Assembly: GCA_940337035.1 (NCBI GenBank) | Contig: CALNHX010002971.1 | Span: 98,366 to 162,365 of the forward strand | Direction of reading: 5' to 3' | From: Agriotes lineatus | Lineage: Eukaryota > Arthropoda > Insecta > Coleoptera > Elateridae | DNA: 64,000 nucleotides | Part shown: positions 11,376 through 22,647 of the stretch, one piece after another | Numbering within the stretch: the stretch's first letter is position 1 | Layout: each line of letters opens with the position of its first letter | Translations under genes and position numbers: made by a program | Notes under the pieces: model-generated | The model's database searches: none | What the model saw: only the letters and a program-made list of their open reading frames with translations | Told to the model about the DNA's origin: nothing

Positions 11376-11999
11376 GCGAGTATCAAAATCAAAAGTCCTT
11401 TGCATATGTTTTTAAGATACTCCTATTTGGACTAGCTAGTTGGAATCGATGAAACTTGAATTTCATTAGTATCCGGAGACAAAAATTTAATCCATGAAGT
11501 TTGATTCTTCCCACGCAAACGTAAAATAGGCGGAAAAGGTGTCGATAGAATATGTCTTCCGAGATAAAGCTTTTCGTTTAACGAACTCATCGGTAATAGA
11601 TTCCTAATCGAGCAATTGATTAATTATGTTTTTGTATTTCTTTAAAGAAAGGGGCTTAATAAATTTCATAATTTTGTTTCGGCACAACTTGTTTTCGACC
11701 ACAACCATTTTTCGAAATTTACAATTTTTGTTGTAATCGCTTAATCAATAGCGACCTACCCAAAATTATATGAATGATCTCATGAAACTATACATAACTT
11801 TTGTAAAGACAACGACAGCTTTGGAATTAAAGGAATGTCGAAAAATTAATAAAGGATGAGTATGTCATCCCAAATGGCTGCAAACATTGTCCCTCGAGAA
11901 CGACAGAGCCTGTCAGGATGATTTTTGTAATATTTTGTGTGAAATATTGATGCAAAGAACTGAAAACTTTTGGGCGTGATTTGTATTCGCGTTACCAGA

Positions 12000-12185
12000 T
12001 AAGCTGTCACTCAACTACGTTATCAGATTCGTGTAGTGACAACACTCGGTGACTGTCGAGAAGTCGGGATTTCCGGAGTTCGAATCTCGGTCCGGAAACA
12101 ATTTTTTTTAATTATCAAAAAATGCTGAAGCAAATTTCTATCTCTTCTCAACTTTAAAACTGATATGCCACATTATTGGCGCTGT
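12000..12185 (+). mobile_element. tRNA-derived SINE, copy 2
   Basis: Homologous to 8745-8925, with a clear B box (AGTTCGAATCT, about 12077-12087), the same core TCAGATTCGTGTAGTGACAA and a T-rich run after the tRNA-like part. It diverges from copy 1 by substitutions and small indels. Two copies 3.3 kb apart in the same orientation. Confidence 0.6.
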
Positions 12186-12678
12186 CTACCTCATTCGTAC
12201 TGTCCACTAACGGTATTAATAAATCGCCTACTCGATTTTAAACCGATTTTCTATATCTAGTTTCCGCAATTATTATTTATTTCTCGTCTCCTTTGCAAAT
12301 TCTCTTGAGAGCGTTTTAATAGTTTTTCTTATGGCACAGGCATTTTTTGTTTCGGAATTTTGAGTTAAGAAACAACTTGTTGCGGTAAGGACATTTAACC
12401 GATCGAAGACAATTGTTTGGACTGTTTGGAGGAGAAGCGAAGCGACGACTCCAATTATTGTCTGAAATCGGTAATTCCTTGACGTTCGTTATGCTTATGA
12501 CGTTTTTTGCACGATAGAAATGTATTTTTCTTCAAACGTCAGTAAAATGTGACATTATACCACAGAATAAACACCTAATGGATTCAGAAGCGACACGAGC
12601 GGCGGCGCGGCGTCGAGTAGCCGATTTCAGCTATGGCGGCCATATTGGAAGACAGTAGATCAATATGTTGGTGGCACT
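12186..12678. other. no supported gene
   Basis: AT-rich sequence with a short GC-rich patch near 12590-12640 (GGCGGCGCGGCG). Nothing recognisable. Confidence 0.4.
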
Positions 12679-12779
12679 GTAAGTCTATGTCAAATTCGAG
12701 GTTAGCAGGTTAGGTTTTGCATCAATCTGTGTCAAAACTGACGCAAAACCTAACCTGCTAACTTCGAATTTTTACTTAC
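12679..12779. repeat. foldback hairpin related to the one at 15042
   Basis: Arms of about 40 nt (left from 12679, GTAAGTCTATGTC; right ending 12779) share the core GGTTAGCAGGTTAGGTTTTG and its complement around a loop of about 20 nt. The core also appears, diverged, at the centre of the longer foldback at 15042-15298, so this is probably a shortened member of the same family. Confidence 0.65.
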
Positions 12780-13446
12780 CATTCTAGAACGGTAAACATA
12801 ACTTACTGATTTCAACAAACGCGGTAACTAAGTAAAATCTTTCTACCTTACAAAAAAACTATTTATGAGAATATTTCATCGTCCACTCGGCGAAAGTAAA
12901 TATACATAACAATTTTGAATGAAGTCAAATAATGCAATATTCTTGAACTTGATTCTGCAGCACAGTTTTTATTTAAATTTAAACTGTGTCTGGCACGTGA
13001 TGCGCAACTAACTTTTACAGAATATTTCTTTAATCTCACTTGTAATTTGCTATTTTATTTACCGTGTGTGTTGCAATATCATCGATTTGGCATTACAACT
13101 TTCAATGTCAAGCGACGACTCTCGTATAATTATCATAAGTATTGCATCGTTTTTCAAATTTTGTTGATTTGAAGAAACTAGAAAGACTGTTTATACAGTG
13201 TAGCTCCTTTATAAAACTCGCTTGTAACTTACTTTCGGTTATTACGTACGGACTGGAGAGCCCGATTATTTCTTTTTTCAAAACGTAGTTCTTATACAAC
13301 GTATTTTAACCGCCATCTTAGTTGTAGCAATTTTTGAATTTATCACCATCGGTATTCAAATTCTGAAATTTTGAGATTGTTTCGATACTTTAACATTCAA
13401 AAAGTCCCCCAGCTCGTATACTAAAGAAATAAATACGCACAGTGTA

Positions 13447-13492
13447 TGTATGTATATATGTATTGTCGGTAACCTCATTTTACCTTGCGGTG
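13447..13492 (+). repeat. short interspersed repeat, second copy at 45763-45801 (inverted)
   Basis: A TATG-rich start, then GTAACCTCATTTTACC and TTGCGGTGT. The reverse complement of 45763-45801 gives nearly the same sequence. Family unknown. Confidence 0.45.
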
Positions 13493-13809
13493 TAGAGGCT
13501 GGCCCTTTATACACTTGCGTCTGGCGGTGCAATGCTCAACTTGCCCCAGATTCGTATTACACTGTTGAAGCGCGATTCTTGTTCTTGCGCAGCAACCATT
13601 CTGTGAGGTGTGAATAAATAAAAATAAATTAATAAGATAATTAGTAAATTTATACTGTGCAGAGTTTGTTAATTTTGCAAAACAGTTAATTTTAATGCTT
13701 CACAATTAATAGCAATTTGAGCTCGTGTAAATCGATCAATCAAATGCAAATCATTGTTTATACAACCTGAAAAAGATAAAGTTTCGTTGAGTTGTTTTTA
13801 AGTATTTCT

Positions 13810-14310
13810 CCACACTACAAAATGAAAAATATTAAAACACCAACGTTTCGAAAGACAAATATACTTCCGTTTTCAACAATTAAATATTAACTATTAAAAC
13901 TTAGCTGATTGATACAGAAGGATGAAAATTACTTTTTCACGTTGAGGTCATTTTTTACAAAAAAGAAACCGTTCAATGAAGAACAACATCCAAAGAATTG
14001 TATACATATACAATATTCGCTGTGAATGGGGGGAATACTATATCGGTAAAATATTCAAGCTTCTAGAAATTAGTGTTAAAGAACATAAAAATATTATTAA
14101 AAATGACCAGATTGAAAAATAAAAAACACGCTTGGAATAATAACCACAAAACACATTGGCAGAACACAAAGATATAATCTAAACAAACGATATCGATATC
14201 AATTAATGTAAAATTTAAAAAAAACTGCTTATATTTTGCTTAGAAAGAATGAAGGCGCATAATCCTTTTCGTGAGATTAGATAATAGTTGGCTATCGCTT
14301 CTTAAAGATT
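13810..14310 (+). pseudogene. Penelope-like element remnant with GIY-YIG domain
   Basis: At 13996-14090 the + strand reads VYIYNIRCEWGEYYIG and then ISVKEHKN, a GIY-YIG nuclease start (here VYIYNI...YYIG), as at the C-terminus of Penelope-like polymerases. A degraded LAEHKDII follows at about 14155. At 13830-13890 the minus strand carries the CGAAACGTTGGT-type motif common in the pseudo-LTRs of these elements. Several stops break the frame, and no reverse transcriptase core was found. The remnant ends at about 14310, next to the mariner that starts at 14324. Confidence 0.55.
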
Positions 14311-15041
14311 TAGTGTCAAGCTACGAGGTAAGGTCCATATATTCCCGGCCTCCCCTATTTGCGATGGCACTATAGTGAAAATTTCAAGTTCATTATTTAG
14401 TCTATTACTTTAGTAGGCTATGCAAAAAAAAGAGAATTCTTCACGTGGCACAGTATTTTATTGACAGTTAAAAAATCAAAGTCTTGTCAAGCATTTTTCT
14501 GAAATGTTTAAAATTGAATATCGTGCTGTGATAAAGTTTCTCACACAAGATGTTACTCCGACAGAAATTATAAACGATTTGACGATATTTATAGGAATTC
14601 TTCACCTTCATTCTCCACGGTAAAAGAATGGTCTTAGTTATTCCGCGTGGGCAGAGAATCTCTTGAAGATGATCCTCGTGAAGGTCGGTCCGTAACAACG
14701 GTTACTCCAGAAAATGTTATACTAGTTGAAGCAGAGGTCATGAATGATTGCCGTTTAAAAACAAAAGAAAATGCAGCAAGGATCAATCTTTCTAAAACAA
14801 CTGTCCTTCGAATTCTCCATGACTATTTACACATCGAGTAAGATTAGTGCAAGGGTGGGTACCACAAAACAACCACTAATAGAGCGATTTCTTCCATAGT
14901 AAGCTTGTATAAAAGTTTCAGCGCCATACAACGGGTGAACCAAAAACTATTCCAACAAGCCGGCCAAATTTAAATACGCCATTACTACGATATTTGGATT
15001 AATCAAGGATATGCCGTCAACACCAATACAAATTTTTCATA

Positions 15042-15298
15042 TACCGTGAGATAAAAAAAAAATGATTCTGAGCAGGCCTTGATATGTGTTATACGTTTGG
15101 CAATACTGAAGTGTATTGTCAGTCTATGTCAATTTCGAGATTTGCAGGTTAAGTTTTACGTCAGTCTGTGTCAAACAACAAACAAAATCTAACCTTTTAA
15201 TCTCGAATTTGACATAGACTGACAATACACTTCAGTACTGCCAAACGTATAACACATATCAAGGCCTGCTCAGAATCATTTTTTTTTATCTCACGGTA
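15042..15298. mobile_element. foldback MITE with TA ends
   Basis: Two arms of about 115 nt are almost perfect reverse complements (TACCGTGAGATAAAAAA on the left, its complement at the right) around a short loop. TA at each end suggests a Tc1/mariner-type duplication. The central part is related to the hairpin at 12679-12779. Confidence 0.88.
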
Positions 15299-15588
15299 CA
15301 TAATTTGTCTTCATCAGAATCGATTTTAAAATTTTGAACCGCATAAATCGGAATATGCAAAATCTTTATAGGTTCTGAAGTTTGCAATAATTATGGAAAA
15401 TGCAAACAAAATATTTGCGAATAACAAATATATTTTAAGTAATTCAAATAGCAATATTGTCAATCTTACAATAGTTGTGCTCAATTGCAACAATTTACTT
15501 TGCTTTTCACGCATTTTAAATGATTTGTCGGCGTCAGTTTGACGTACGAGTTAACTATATACGCATTTTTCAAAAAGCGGACATGTGA

Positions 15589-15878
15589 CACCAGCGCCTC
15601 CTGACAGGTGGGCCAATCTCTAACAATTATTTGATTTGACAGATGCATTCAGAAAACTTTTCTGTTAGTAGATTTTTTATGCTTTTGAAAAATGTGTGTC
15701 TCCTACACTAAATCGGCACAACTTGAAACAACACTTCTTCACATACCCACCTATCATTAATTATAGTTTGGTTCACACCCTTGCCGAGTGGCGACACTAG
15801 CGCCCTTCGACGGGTGGGCCAGTCCCTAACAATTGTTTGACAGGCGCATTTAAGAAACTCCTTTATTAGTGATTGCTT
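15589..15878 (+). repeat. two diverged direct copies of a 90-nt block
   Basis: 15589-15680 and 15785-15878 share GGTGGGCCA, CCTAACAATT or its variant, TTTGACAG and a TTAGT.GATT end, about 195 bp apart. Both lie in the right half of the 1-kb TIR element; the second copy runs into its terminal repeat. Confidence 0.6.
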
Positions 15879-16131
15879 TGTGGTGGGTATCAAAACTTCT
15901 CACTCCTATTCTTAACAGCAAAGAGTTGACTGTTGAGTCGAATTTTTGGAGCTCTGTCGTGATAACAAGAGCACAGTAATTGATTCCATTATTACCGGGG
16001 ACGAAACTATGGTTTTTTATTATGAGTCTCTTTTAAAAAGAAATCTATAAAGTGGCGTCGTCAAGGAGAACCATCACCGAGGAGAGCAAAAGTCTCTCCA
16101 TCAACGAAAACACATGACCACTGTTTGAGTC

Positions 16132-16935
16132 ACACAGATGCGTGCATCAAAACCTTTTTGCTTATAATTATTCATGTAATTCAAGTCATAACTGTTCTAT
16201 CTCATTCAAAGGTCGTGGTAAAGTCAAATTTGCATCTTACCGTATTTGTTTGCCTCTGTTAATAATGGAAAGGAATTTGAAAGCTTCCCTTAATGGCTTT
16301 TAAGCGGATGGATACACTTTCTAATAGGACTTAAGCCGACTTAGCGTATTTAGGACTCATGTGTTTATGGATTTCGTTTAATACAATGCCTCATTGAGAG
16401 AGCTTAGCATTAAGATTTCTTAAAATAAGCATTCATTCCTAAACAACGTGCGACGCTCCGATTGGCTACGCAGGATCGCCTCAGCCAATAGTGTCTGAGC
16501 CTTCCCCTCCTTGTTGAATTTGCGAGTTCAGCTGATTGTCAATTCAGCTTCAGTTAGATTCAGAATTTCGAGTAAGCAAGTTCAGCTATGCTTTGTGCTG
16601 GTTTGCGGTCGGTCTAGCTCCCTGGTAAAGACGTTTCCAGGTTGTTTTGTATGACGGTTACGCGCAATTCGCTATTTTCGCGTGGCCAATCCAAGCCTGT
16701 CACAACAGTTGAAGCTATTGTAAAAAACCATCGGTCCATCAGTGACGTTTGTAATCGTTGTTACTCAATATACTCGTGTTTGTTAAGTCTTGTTTCACTC
16801 CAACAAATAACTGAACCCAAGTCAAGGGTTATTAAGTGGCAGTTCCCGGCAATCCCATTGAACCGGGATTCGCAGCGGATTAACTGGGGGCCCCATTCGT
16901 GGAAGCCTCTTTTCAAGTTAATCATACAAAAAACA
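16132..16935 (+). mobile_element. solo BEL/Pao LTR inserted in the mariner
   Basis: 804 bp, starting TGTTTGAGTCACAC and ending TACAAAAAACA, flanked by the 5-bp duplication ACCAC at 16127-16131 and 16936-16940. It matches the LTR at 5264-6073 in the opposite orientation. No internal BEL sequence is present, so the element collapsed by LTR-LTR recombination. Ignoring the insert makes the mariner read MTTIFWDCKG. Confidence 0.93.
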
Positions 16936-17739
16936 ACCACAATATTTTGGGATTGCAAGGGAATTTTGTTGATAGATTTTAAATAACGAAATACTATCGT
17001 AAATGGAACATATTATGCTAGCTGACTGCATCGGCTGCGTGCCACTATTAAAGAAAAGCGAACAGGAAAGCTCAGTAAAGGTGTGCTTCTATTCATGACA
17101 ATGCACCAGCACACTCGGCAGCAGTTGCAAAGGCTGCTATTGAAGATTGTGGGTTTTTGGAACTCAACTACCCACCCTATAGCCCTGACCTAGCGCCAAG
17201 TGACTACTTTCTGTTTTCAAAATTGAAGTCAGATTTGTGTGGTTTAAAATTTAGGGACGATGAAAAAGTTCAAACTCCAGTTCTGAATCATTTTGAGGAC
17301 AAAAGTCCGGAATATTTTTATAAGGGTATAGAAATGTTAACTAAGCGTTGTGAAAAATGTGTTGATATTAAAGATTAAATTGAAAAATAATGAAGTCGTT
17401 TTAATTTTATGGTAGTTCTAACATACCTAGCCCGGGAATATATGGACCTTACCTCGTATTTACTGGAGAAGTGATTTCCATCCTCCTGCATCTCCAGTAA
17501 AATAAAATAAGTTTTCGTAATTAATTTTTAATTAAATTAGTTAATCCTTAATAATTTAATTGTTGTATATTTAGTTAGCCATACAATAAAAAAATATTTT
17601 CTAATCGAGAACCGATGTTGACTCGTTTTATTATGTACAAATCGGTCGCTGATGGGTATCTATAAAAATTGTTAACTTAAAAGGAGGCTACGTTGAATTA
17701 AAAGAAATAGTACTCTATCCATCAATAGTGGGCAGTGAA

Positions 17740-18168
17740 TTTACCAGCACGCCCTCGTATAGTGCGGGGCAAAATTAGAACCGATCAGGGTGCGTCTATC
17801 GTTGGCACACGCAACAGGTTTGAATTTGAATAGTGCGCTCTTACCTGCCGCACATAGACGCTCGTTTGGGGGGGCACGGTGGGAGTAATTTTAGCCGGCA
17901 ACTTGTGGCGTAGGTTAAGTCTCCGAGGTTCTTAGGTGAACTCGGTTGCTCTCGAAGTTGTCCGTTGGTGATTGGTGTTTGTTTACATTTTCACGCTTTG
18001 GGGTGTTTTAACGAGTTCGCGCAGAGTTCACGTTTGGGTTGCCGGTGACCGCGCACCACTTGCTTAAGCAGTTTGGATTTAACTTTTGGTGGTTGTTTTC
18101 GCGCCTTTCTGCATATGGATTAGATTGCGTTGTTTTCCTCTCACTTTGCGCTCTGAAGAGAAGCTGAG
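17740..18168 (+). promoter_or_regulatory. CpG-rich promoter and probable non-coding first exon
   Basis: After the AT-rich mariner border, GC and CpG content rise sharply over about 430 bp (CGCGCAGAG, GACCGCGCACC, TTTTCGCGCC). The patch stops at a strong splice donor, GAG|GTAAGT, with the exon ending at 18168, and AT-rich intron-like sequence follows. No long open frame lies inside, so it would be 5' UTR. The transcription start is not fixed. The next + strand coding exon seen is the USP53/54-like one at 55297, making this its likely first exon. That link is inference; an unrelated transcript is possible. Confidence 0.5.
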
Positions 18169-21100
18169 GTAAGTTTGGTGATAGCAAAACCTTAATTTAT
18201 AAAGTAATATAAGAAATAGGTATTTATGATAAAAGTGTAATTTTATTTATGTGTGGGGGAAGTTTACCTAACGAGGAGAAGCCGAGTACAGATCTCCACA
18301 AACAATATAAAATTACTTATATCACGTGTTCCATACACTATGTTTTCTACAAATCCGTAAGCTTGAATATATAATAAGAGGTTTAAAAAAGAAATTTTAA
18401 TATTAGTGTCAATATTTAACTGGCAATTCGTCCTTTGTTTTAAATTTCAAATACATCAAAATAGTCAGTACACTATATACAATTTATGTAAATGGTAATT
18501 TCTGTGAATGCTATGTATTCTTATAGCATTTAACCTTTACAGTTGTTAAATATTGAGTTCTAGGTACATACGGTTCAAGTTATTTTAAGATTGTAACGGA
18601 AACCAACACTATTGAATTTTCCTGAATTTCTCACTGTTTTACAAATAATACATAGGATGTTAGCAAGTAATTAGTATTTCCTGATGTAAAAACACGCGAT
18701 CTCTTTATATTTTAACTGTTGACTGTCTGATAGTAGATAAAAAAACACAGTATATATACGATAATTAATATTAATATTAATAGTCAAACTACAGTACATA
18801 TAAGTTTCACTCAGCAATGCCTTAACAGTAAAATACACTTTTACAGTTTACGGTTGCCGAGAAGTTTTTGTAAAAGCCAATTAATTATAACGGACGTTTT
18901 TAAACTACACTACTCACTTTTACCAACTAGTTATTTATCAGCAGGAAATTCAGTTAGAGGCGATTCCAACGATTGTAGTGTGGAACGAGATAAGATAATG
19001 CATATGCATACAGATTATTATAGTCCCATATCTCAGTACTTGGGCTGAGTATGATTTATACACACTGGAAGGCTTTCTCCAAGACGATATCTATGATTTC
19101 GTAAGATCGTTTTAATTGTTCCCATGCATCGCGTCGTTTGTTTTGTATTCCTTAAAATAATTCATCTTAAGAAACTCTTTTATGGAGCGAAATGTAACTC
19201 ACAGTCATTCGTTCGTGATCGTTAACCCCTTTTACTGTATTAAGTAAGAGGGATAAATATGCATGGAAAAATACAACTGGTAAGATTTTTATACAAAGCG
19301 ATCACAACCAGAATTGACTTTGTGAAACTGGGGACGACTACAAAATGTTTATAGAACTTCTCTATTAGCATTAAATAAAATACTGAAGTAAACGTTTTCG
19401 TTGCACGGCACTCTATAGGGGACATTACATTGGGCACTACTGCATAATATTGTTCTGTGAGAACTCCTTCCACGATGGAATTATTTATTTAATTATCCAA
19501 TTAATTAGAAAACTGCAATAATTGTATACATTAAATTACAATGGAAATGTGCTAATTGCATAAAAAATATATACTCAGCTACAAACAATTCTGAATTAAT
19601 AATTTATAAAATGGTCAAGTGCCTTTAACAAAAGTAAATTTCACAAAAATACTATTTAAGTCTTAGTATTTCATGCTAAATCATATTTCATTACAGCTTT
19701 TGCTATAAGAATAAATCGATGGTCAATAGAAAAGGCTTTAATTTTTTTCTATCAGTATGTGTCAGTAACTAGAGTCTTATTTTTTAGGTGTAGTTAATAA
19801 GAGAATAAATTAACGTTGATTATTGCTAATTGCCATTTTATTGTGGTAAATACAACTTTTACATGTCTATCTGTCCATGACCTTAAACTTCACAGAGCCA
19901 GTTTAAACCCACAATAAAATCAACTTTTTTGATTTTATCTAAAAGGCTTTTAAGATTGTGGTTAGTCACCTTTCATGTCGTGACATTTGTGCCCAGGTTA
20001 CTAAGTAGACTTTCCGTCAAAAACCTTTGTTTTCGAAACACCACCAATAGAACTTTATAATTTTGATAATTCTTGTTCATATAGAAAGTTATAATCCTGA
20101 TGATTTGCAGAATGTATCAAAACACTAATTTATTCTGTTTTTGTTCAGTTGTTATTGCGTAATTTACCATGTATCGTTTTCTCTTGTACACGAAGCTGGT
20201 GTTTTACCCAAAACAATGGCTTTTTAAAATTCTTTAGTGTGCCTGTTTTGTAATTCAGTTGGTTGTTCTTCTCAGCCAACGTAATTGAAGGGCTCGTTAG
20301 TATTCATATGATGAATGCCTAATCTATTATGATTATGTTGTGGAATAATAATCTTTACTATTGTTAGGGACCTAGTCGGTGTTTTCTTATTAGGCGTTTT
20401 TGAAATAAGAGGGATGTATACGTTTTTATCGTGTTATTTATCAGTTACTTTTGTTTGTATGAAAAAACCATAACTAATTTCTATGTGAGTTTATTAAGGC
20501 GACAGTGGGAACTACTGTAACGAAACACTTCGTGAATTTTATTTTACATGTTTACGTTTACGTATGATAAACAAATATTGGAGTTGTATAACAACTAAGA
20601 ACTGCCGGTTTCTGGCATTATGGAATACATGTACGGTTTAACTGTTACAACATTGTAAATATCTACACATACCTGTACGTGGGAGAATTTACGAGGTTCT
20701 ATATCCCATAAACTACAAGGTTTTGAAAACAGCGCAGCTAAAAGCAAAAATTATAATTAGAGGAGTTTTTTATCACATTTAAATCGTATATTTTACAGAC
20801 TTCAAATTCAAGCACCGATAAAGAATTTATAGAAAAACTGCTTTTCGAATTTGCCTTTTTTCAAACAAATCAATCGAACTTAGATGGTAATCGATAGCTT
20901 CAGAAATTCTAGATATCAATATTTTGCAGTAATTTATTATCTTGCTTATTTTTGCTTATTATTATTGAATCTACCTTCAAATTCTGTAGTACTTTACTGA
21001 CAAATATTTTTCCATCTTTTTCAAAATATATCTGCATTTATAACCAATAGCTGTACCCGCTGTATTTGCGTTAATTTGATTAACAAATGCTCCTGAATTG

Positions 21101-22384
21101 AATTCAGTAGTTTTTTAAAATAATGGCTGTGATATTGATGCAAAAGTGATTTCTACTTAGGCGCCGACCGTTTAAAAAGTCCTGAGATGCATTTTATCTG
21201 TTACCTTTCGTTTAGACTCCTGGAATTTTAAACTAAGGATTAGGATGACCTTACCCCATACAAGACTTAAGGTCCCCTGGAATGCCATTAATAGATAATA
21301 GCTAAGACAAGATTAAATAAATTGCTTGGATGAAGGGATTAGAAAGTAACCAGGGAGGTGTTGTATATTTACGGATAGCCCATAGCAGAAAGAGGCAGTT
21401 GCGGCTCGGGATAATTGTATTCCGGGAGATCTTAATTTTTATTATAACTAGCAAAAAATTATAGTTAATGACTCACCTACATTTCGTTATGTTTTAATCC
21501 AAATATAACAATGATATTTAATTTTAATAATCCAAAGAAAACATCACCTGCACAGCACAAAAAGTATTCAAACACAACACAAAATATACATAAGTGTTAC
21601 AAAATTAACCATGATAATAATGTACATATTTATTTCATAATGAAAAGCAAAACACAGCATTGGATGCATCCCATCCACAAATCTATATGTTTGTGTTGTA
21701 TATGTTTTGTAAAATTGCGAGTTCCAATTTTGTATGTTTAAATTTAATACTGGTGTAGGTCATTCAAGTTTTTTTATTTTAACCTTTTCAACTAACGGTA
21801 GGTTTCTAGGTTAATGTCGAGAATATTACACTATTCTCCGCCATTTTTTATATTTTTTTCTATCGGCGCCGCGGCTGCCTTTACCCTCGGATTGCATTTT
21901 GGGAGCCCAAAATTTGTAAATGTGTGATAACCCCTGGGGTTTACAGCGGTCTCGGCTGCAACATCGTGACCTTTTGCATCACATTGAAGCTGCTATATCG
22001 CCGATTTTGCAGCGACAGCTTTTTATCCCATAATTCTCATATAAGTTTAGAGCACATTTCAGAGCGGATATTGTTTCGCATGTTTTAAACGGAATTGAAT
22101 AGCGATTTCCTTATCACATTACTTAAATCTTGTTATACTGATGGGGCCATAATTGTATCGATGGGGCCACAATTATATATAACAGCAATGAGATAACATG
22201 AAAAAGAAAATAAAACGTATTGCTTGAGTAAGACAGAGATAAACATAGTGGTAAATATTCGAGTAGGCATGACGCTTATTTTAATTATGACGGAAGTCAA
22301 CTAAACATGCCTACTAAAATAATTTTATCGTATGGTCATCTCTTTCTTACTAAAGCATTTTATTTTGTTGTTCATGTTATCTTA
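18169..22384. other. AT-rich intronic-type sequence without recognised features
   Basis: Short open frames such as 18854-19048, 19240-19473 and 21511-21741 are of low complexity and match nothing I know. A small GC-rich patch lies near 21840-21990. Confidence 0.45.
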
Positions 22385-22562
22385 TTGCTGTTATCACGAC
22401 AAAAGTTATTTCTAAGTTTTTAGTGCGTAATTTATTTCCAGTATTGCAGGTATAATAAAATATAGCGTAAAGTATTCGTGGATAACTGGTCTTTAAAACA
22501 CTTGCTCTATTTCGAGCACGACAGCGTGTTTTAAAGACCTTGTTATCCACTCATACTTTAAT
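22385..22562 (-). repeat. palindromic element, inverted copy of 48219-48415
   Basis: 22469-22559 forms an imperfect hairpin: the left arm GTGGATAACTGG plus TCTTTAAAACAC pairs with the right arm. The 80 bp before it (TTTTTAGTGCGTAATTTATT) matches the flank of the 48-kb copy in reverse. Compared with that copy, the CpG-rich inner hairpin is missing here. Confidence 0.7.
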
Positions 22563-22647
22563 ATACTATTTGTCAATAATTTCTGAATATTTAAAAAAAA
22601 AACGTTACCAAAACATAAAATATTTATAATCGAAGCATATTTTCAAA

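Larger units (their letters stand above)
14862..15883. mobile_element. 1-kb non-autonomous TIR element in the mariner (TGGGTA duplication)
   Basis: Ends are inverted repeats: CCACAAAACAACCACTAATA from 14862 and its near-complement ending at 15883 (TATTAGTGATTGCTTTGTGG). The flanking TGGGTA at 14856-14861 and 15884-15889 encodes the WV of the conserved mariner ARWVP motif. No transposase fragment was recognised. It contains the foldback at 15042 and a duplicated 90-nt block. The 6-bp duplication does not point clearly to one superfamily. Confidence 0.8.
14510..17378 (+). pseudogene. mariner transposase, split by insertions
   Basis: Three readable parts. 14510-14855: helix-turn-helix region (EYRAVIKFLTQ, VGRESLEDDPREGRS, TPENVILVEAEV). 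15884-16126: WVSKLLTPILNSKEL, then SIITGDETMVFYYESL with the first catalytic Asp (two frame changes). 16936-17378: TTIFWDCKGILLIDF, then HDNAPAHSAAVAKAA with the second Asp, and YSPDLAPSDYFLF with the third, ending in EKCVDIK and a TAA. The domain order is that of a D,D34D mariner. Stops and frameshifts outside the inserts show it was already decaying. The insertion points fall inside codons that become contiguous once inserts are ignored. Confidence 0.88.
14324..17456 (+). mobile_element. mariner element carrying two nested insertions
   Basis: Terminal inverted repeats CGAGGTAAGGTCCATATATT (14324) and its complement ending at 17456, with flanking TA at 14322-14323 and 17457-17458. Total 3133 bp. 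Subtracting the 1022-bp element plus its 6-bp duplication and the 804-bp solo LTR plus its 5-bp duplication leaves 1296 bp, the usual size of a complete mariner. Confidence 0.93.

Noticed and set aside
16642..16986. 114-codon open frame on the + strand
   Set aside because: A chance frame spanning the solo LTR that runs into the mariner (TTIFWDCKG); not a gene.
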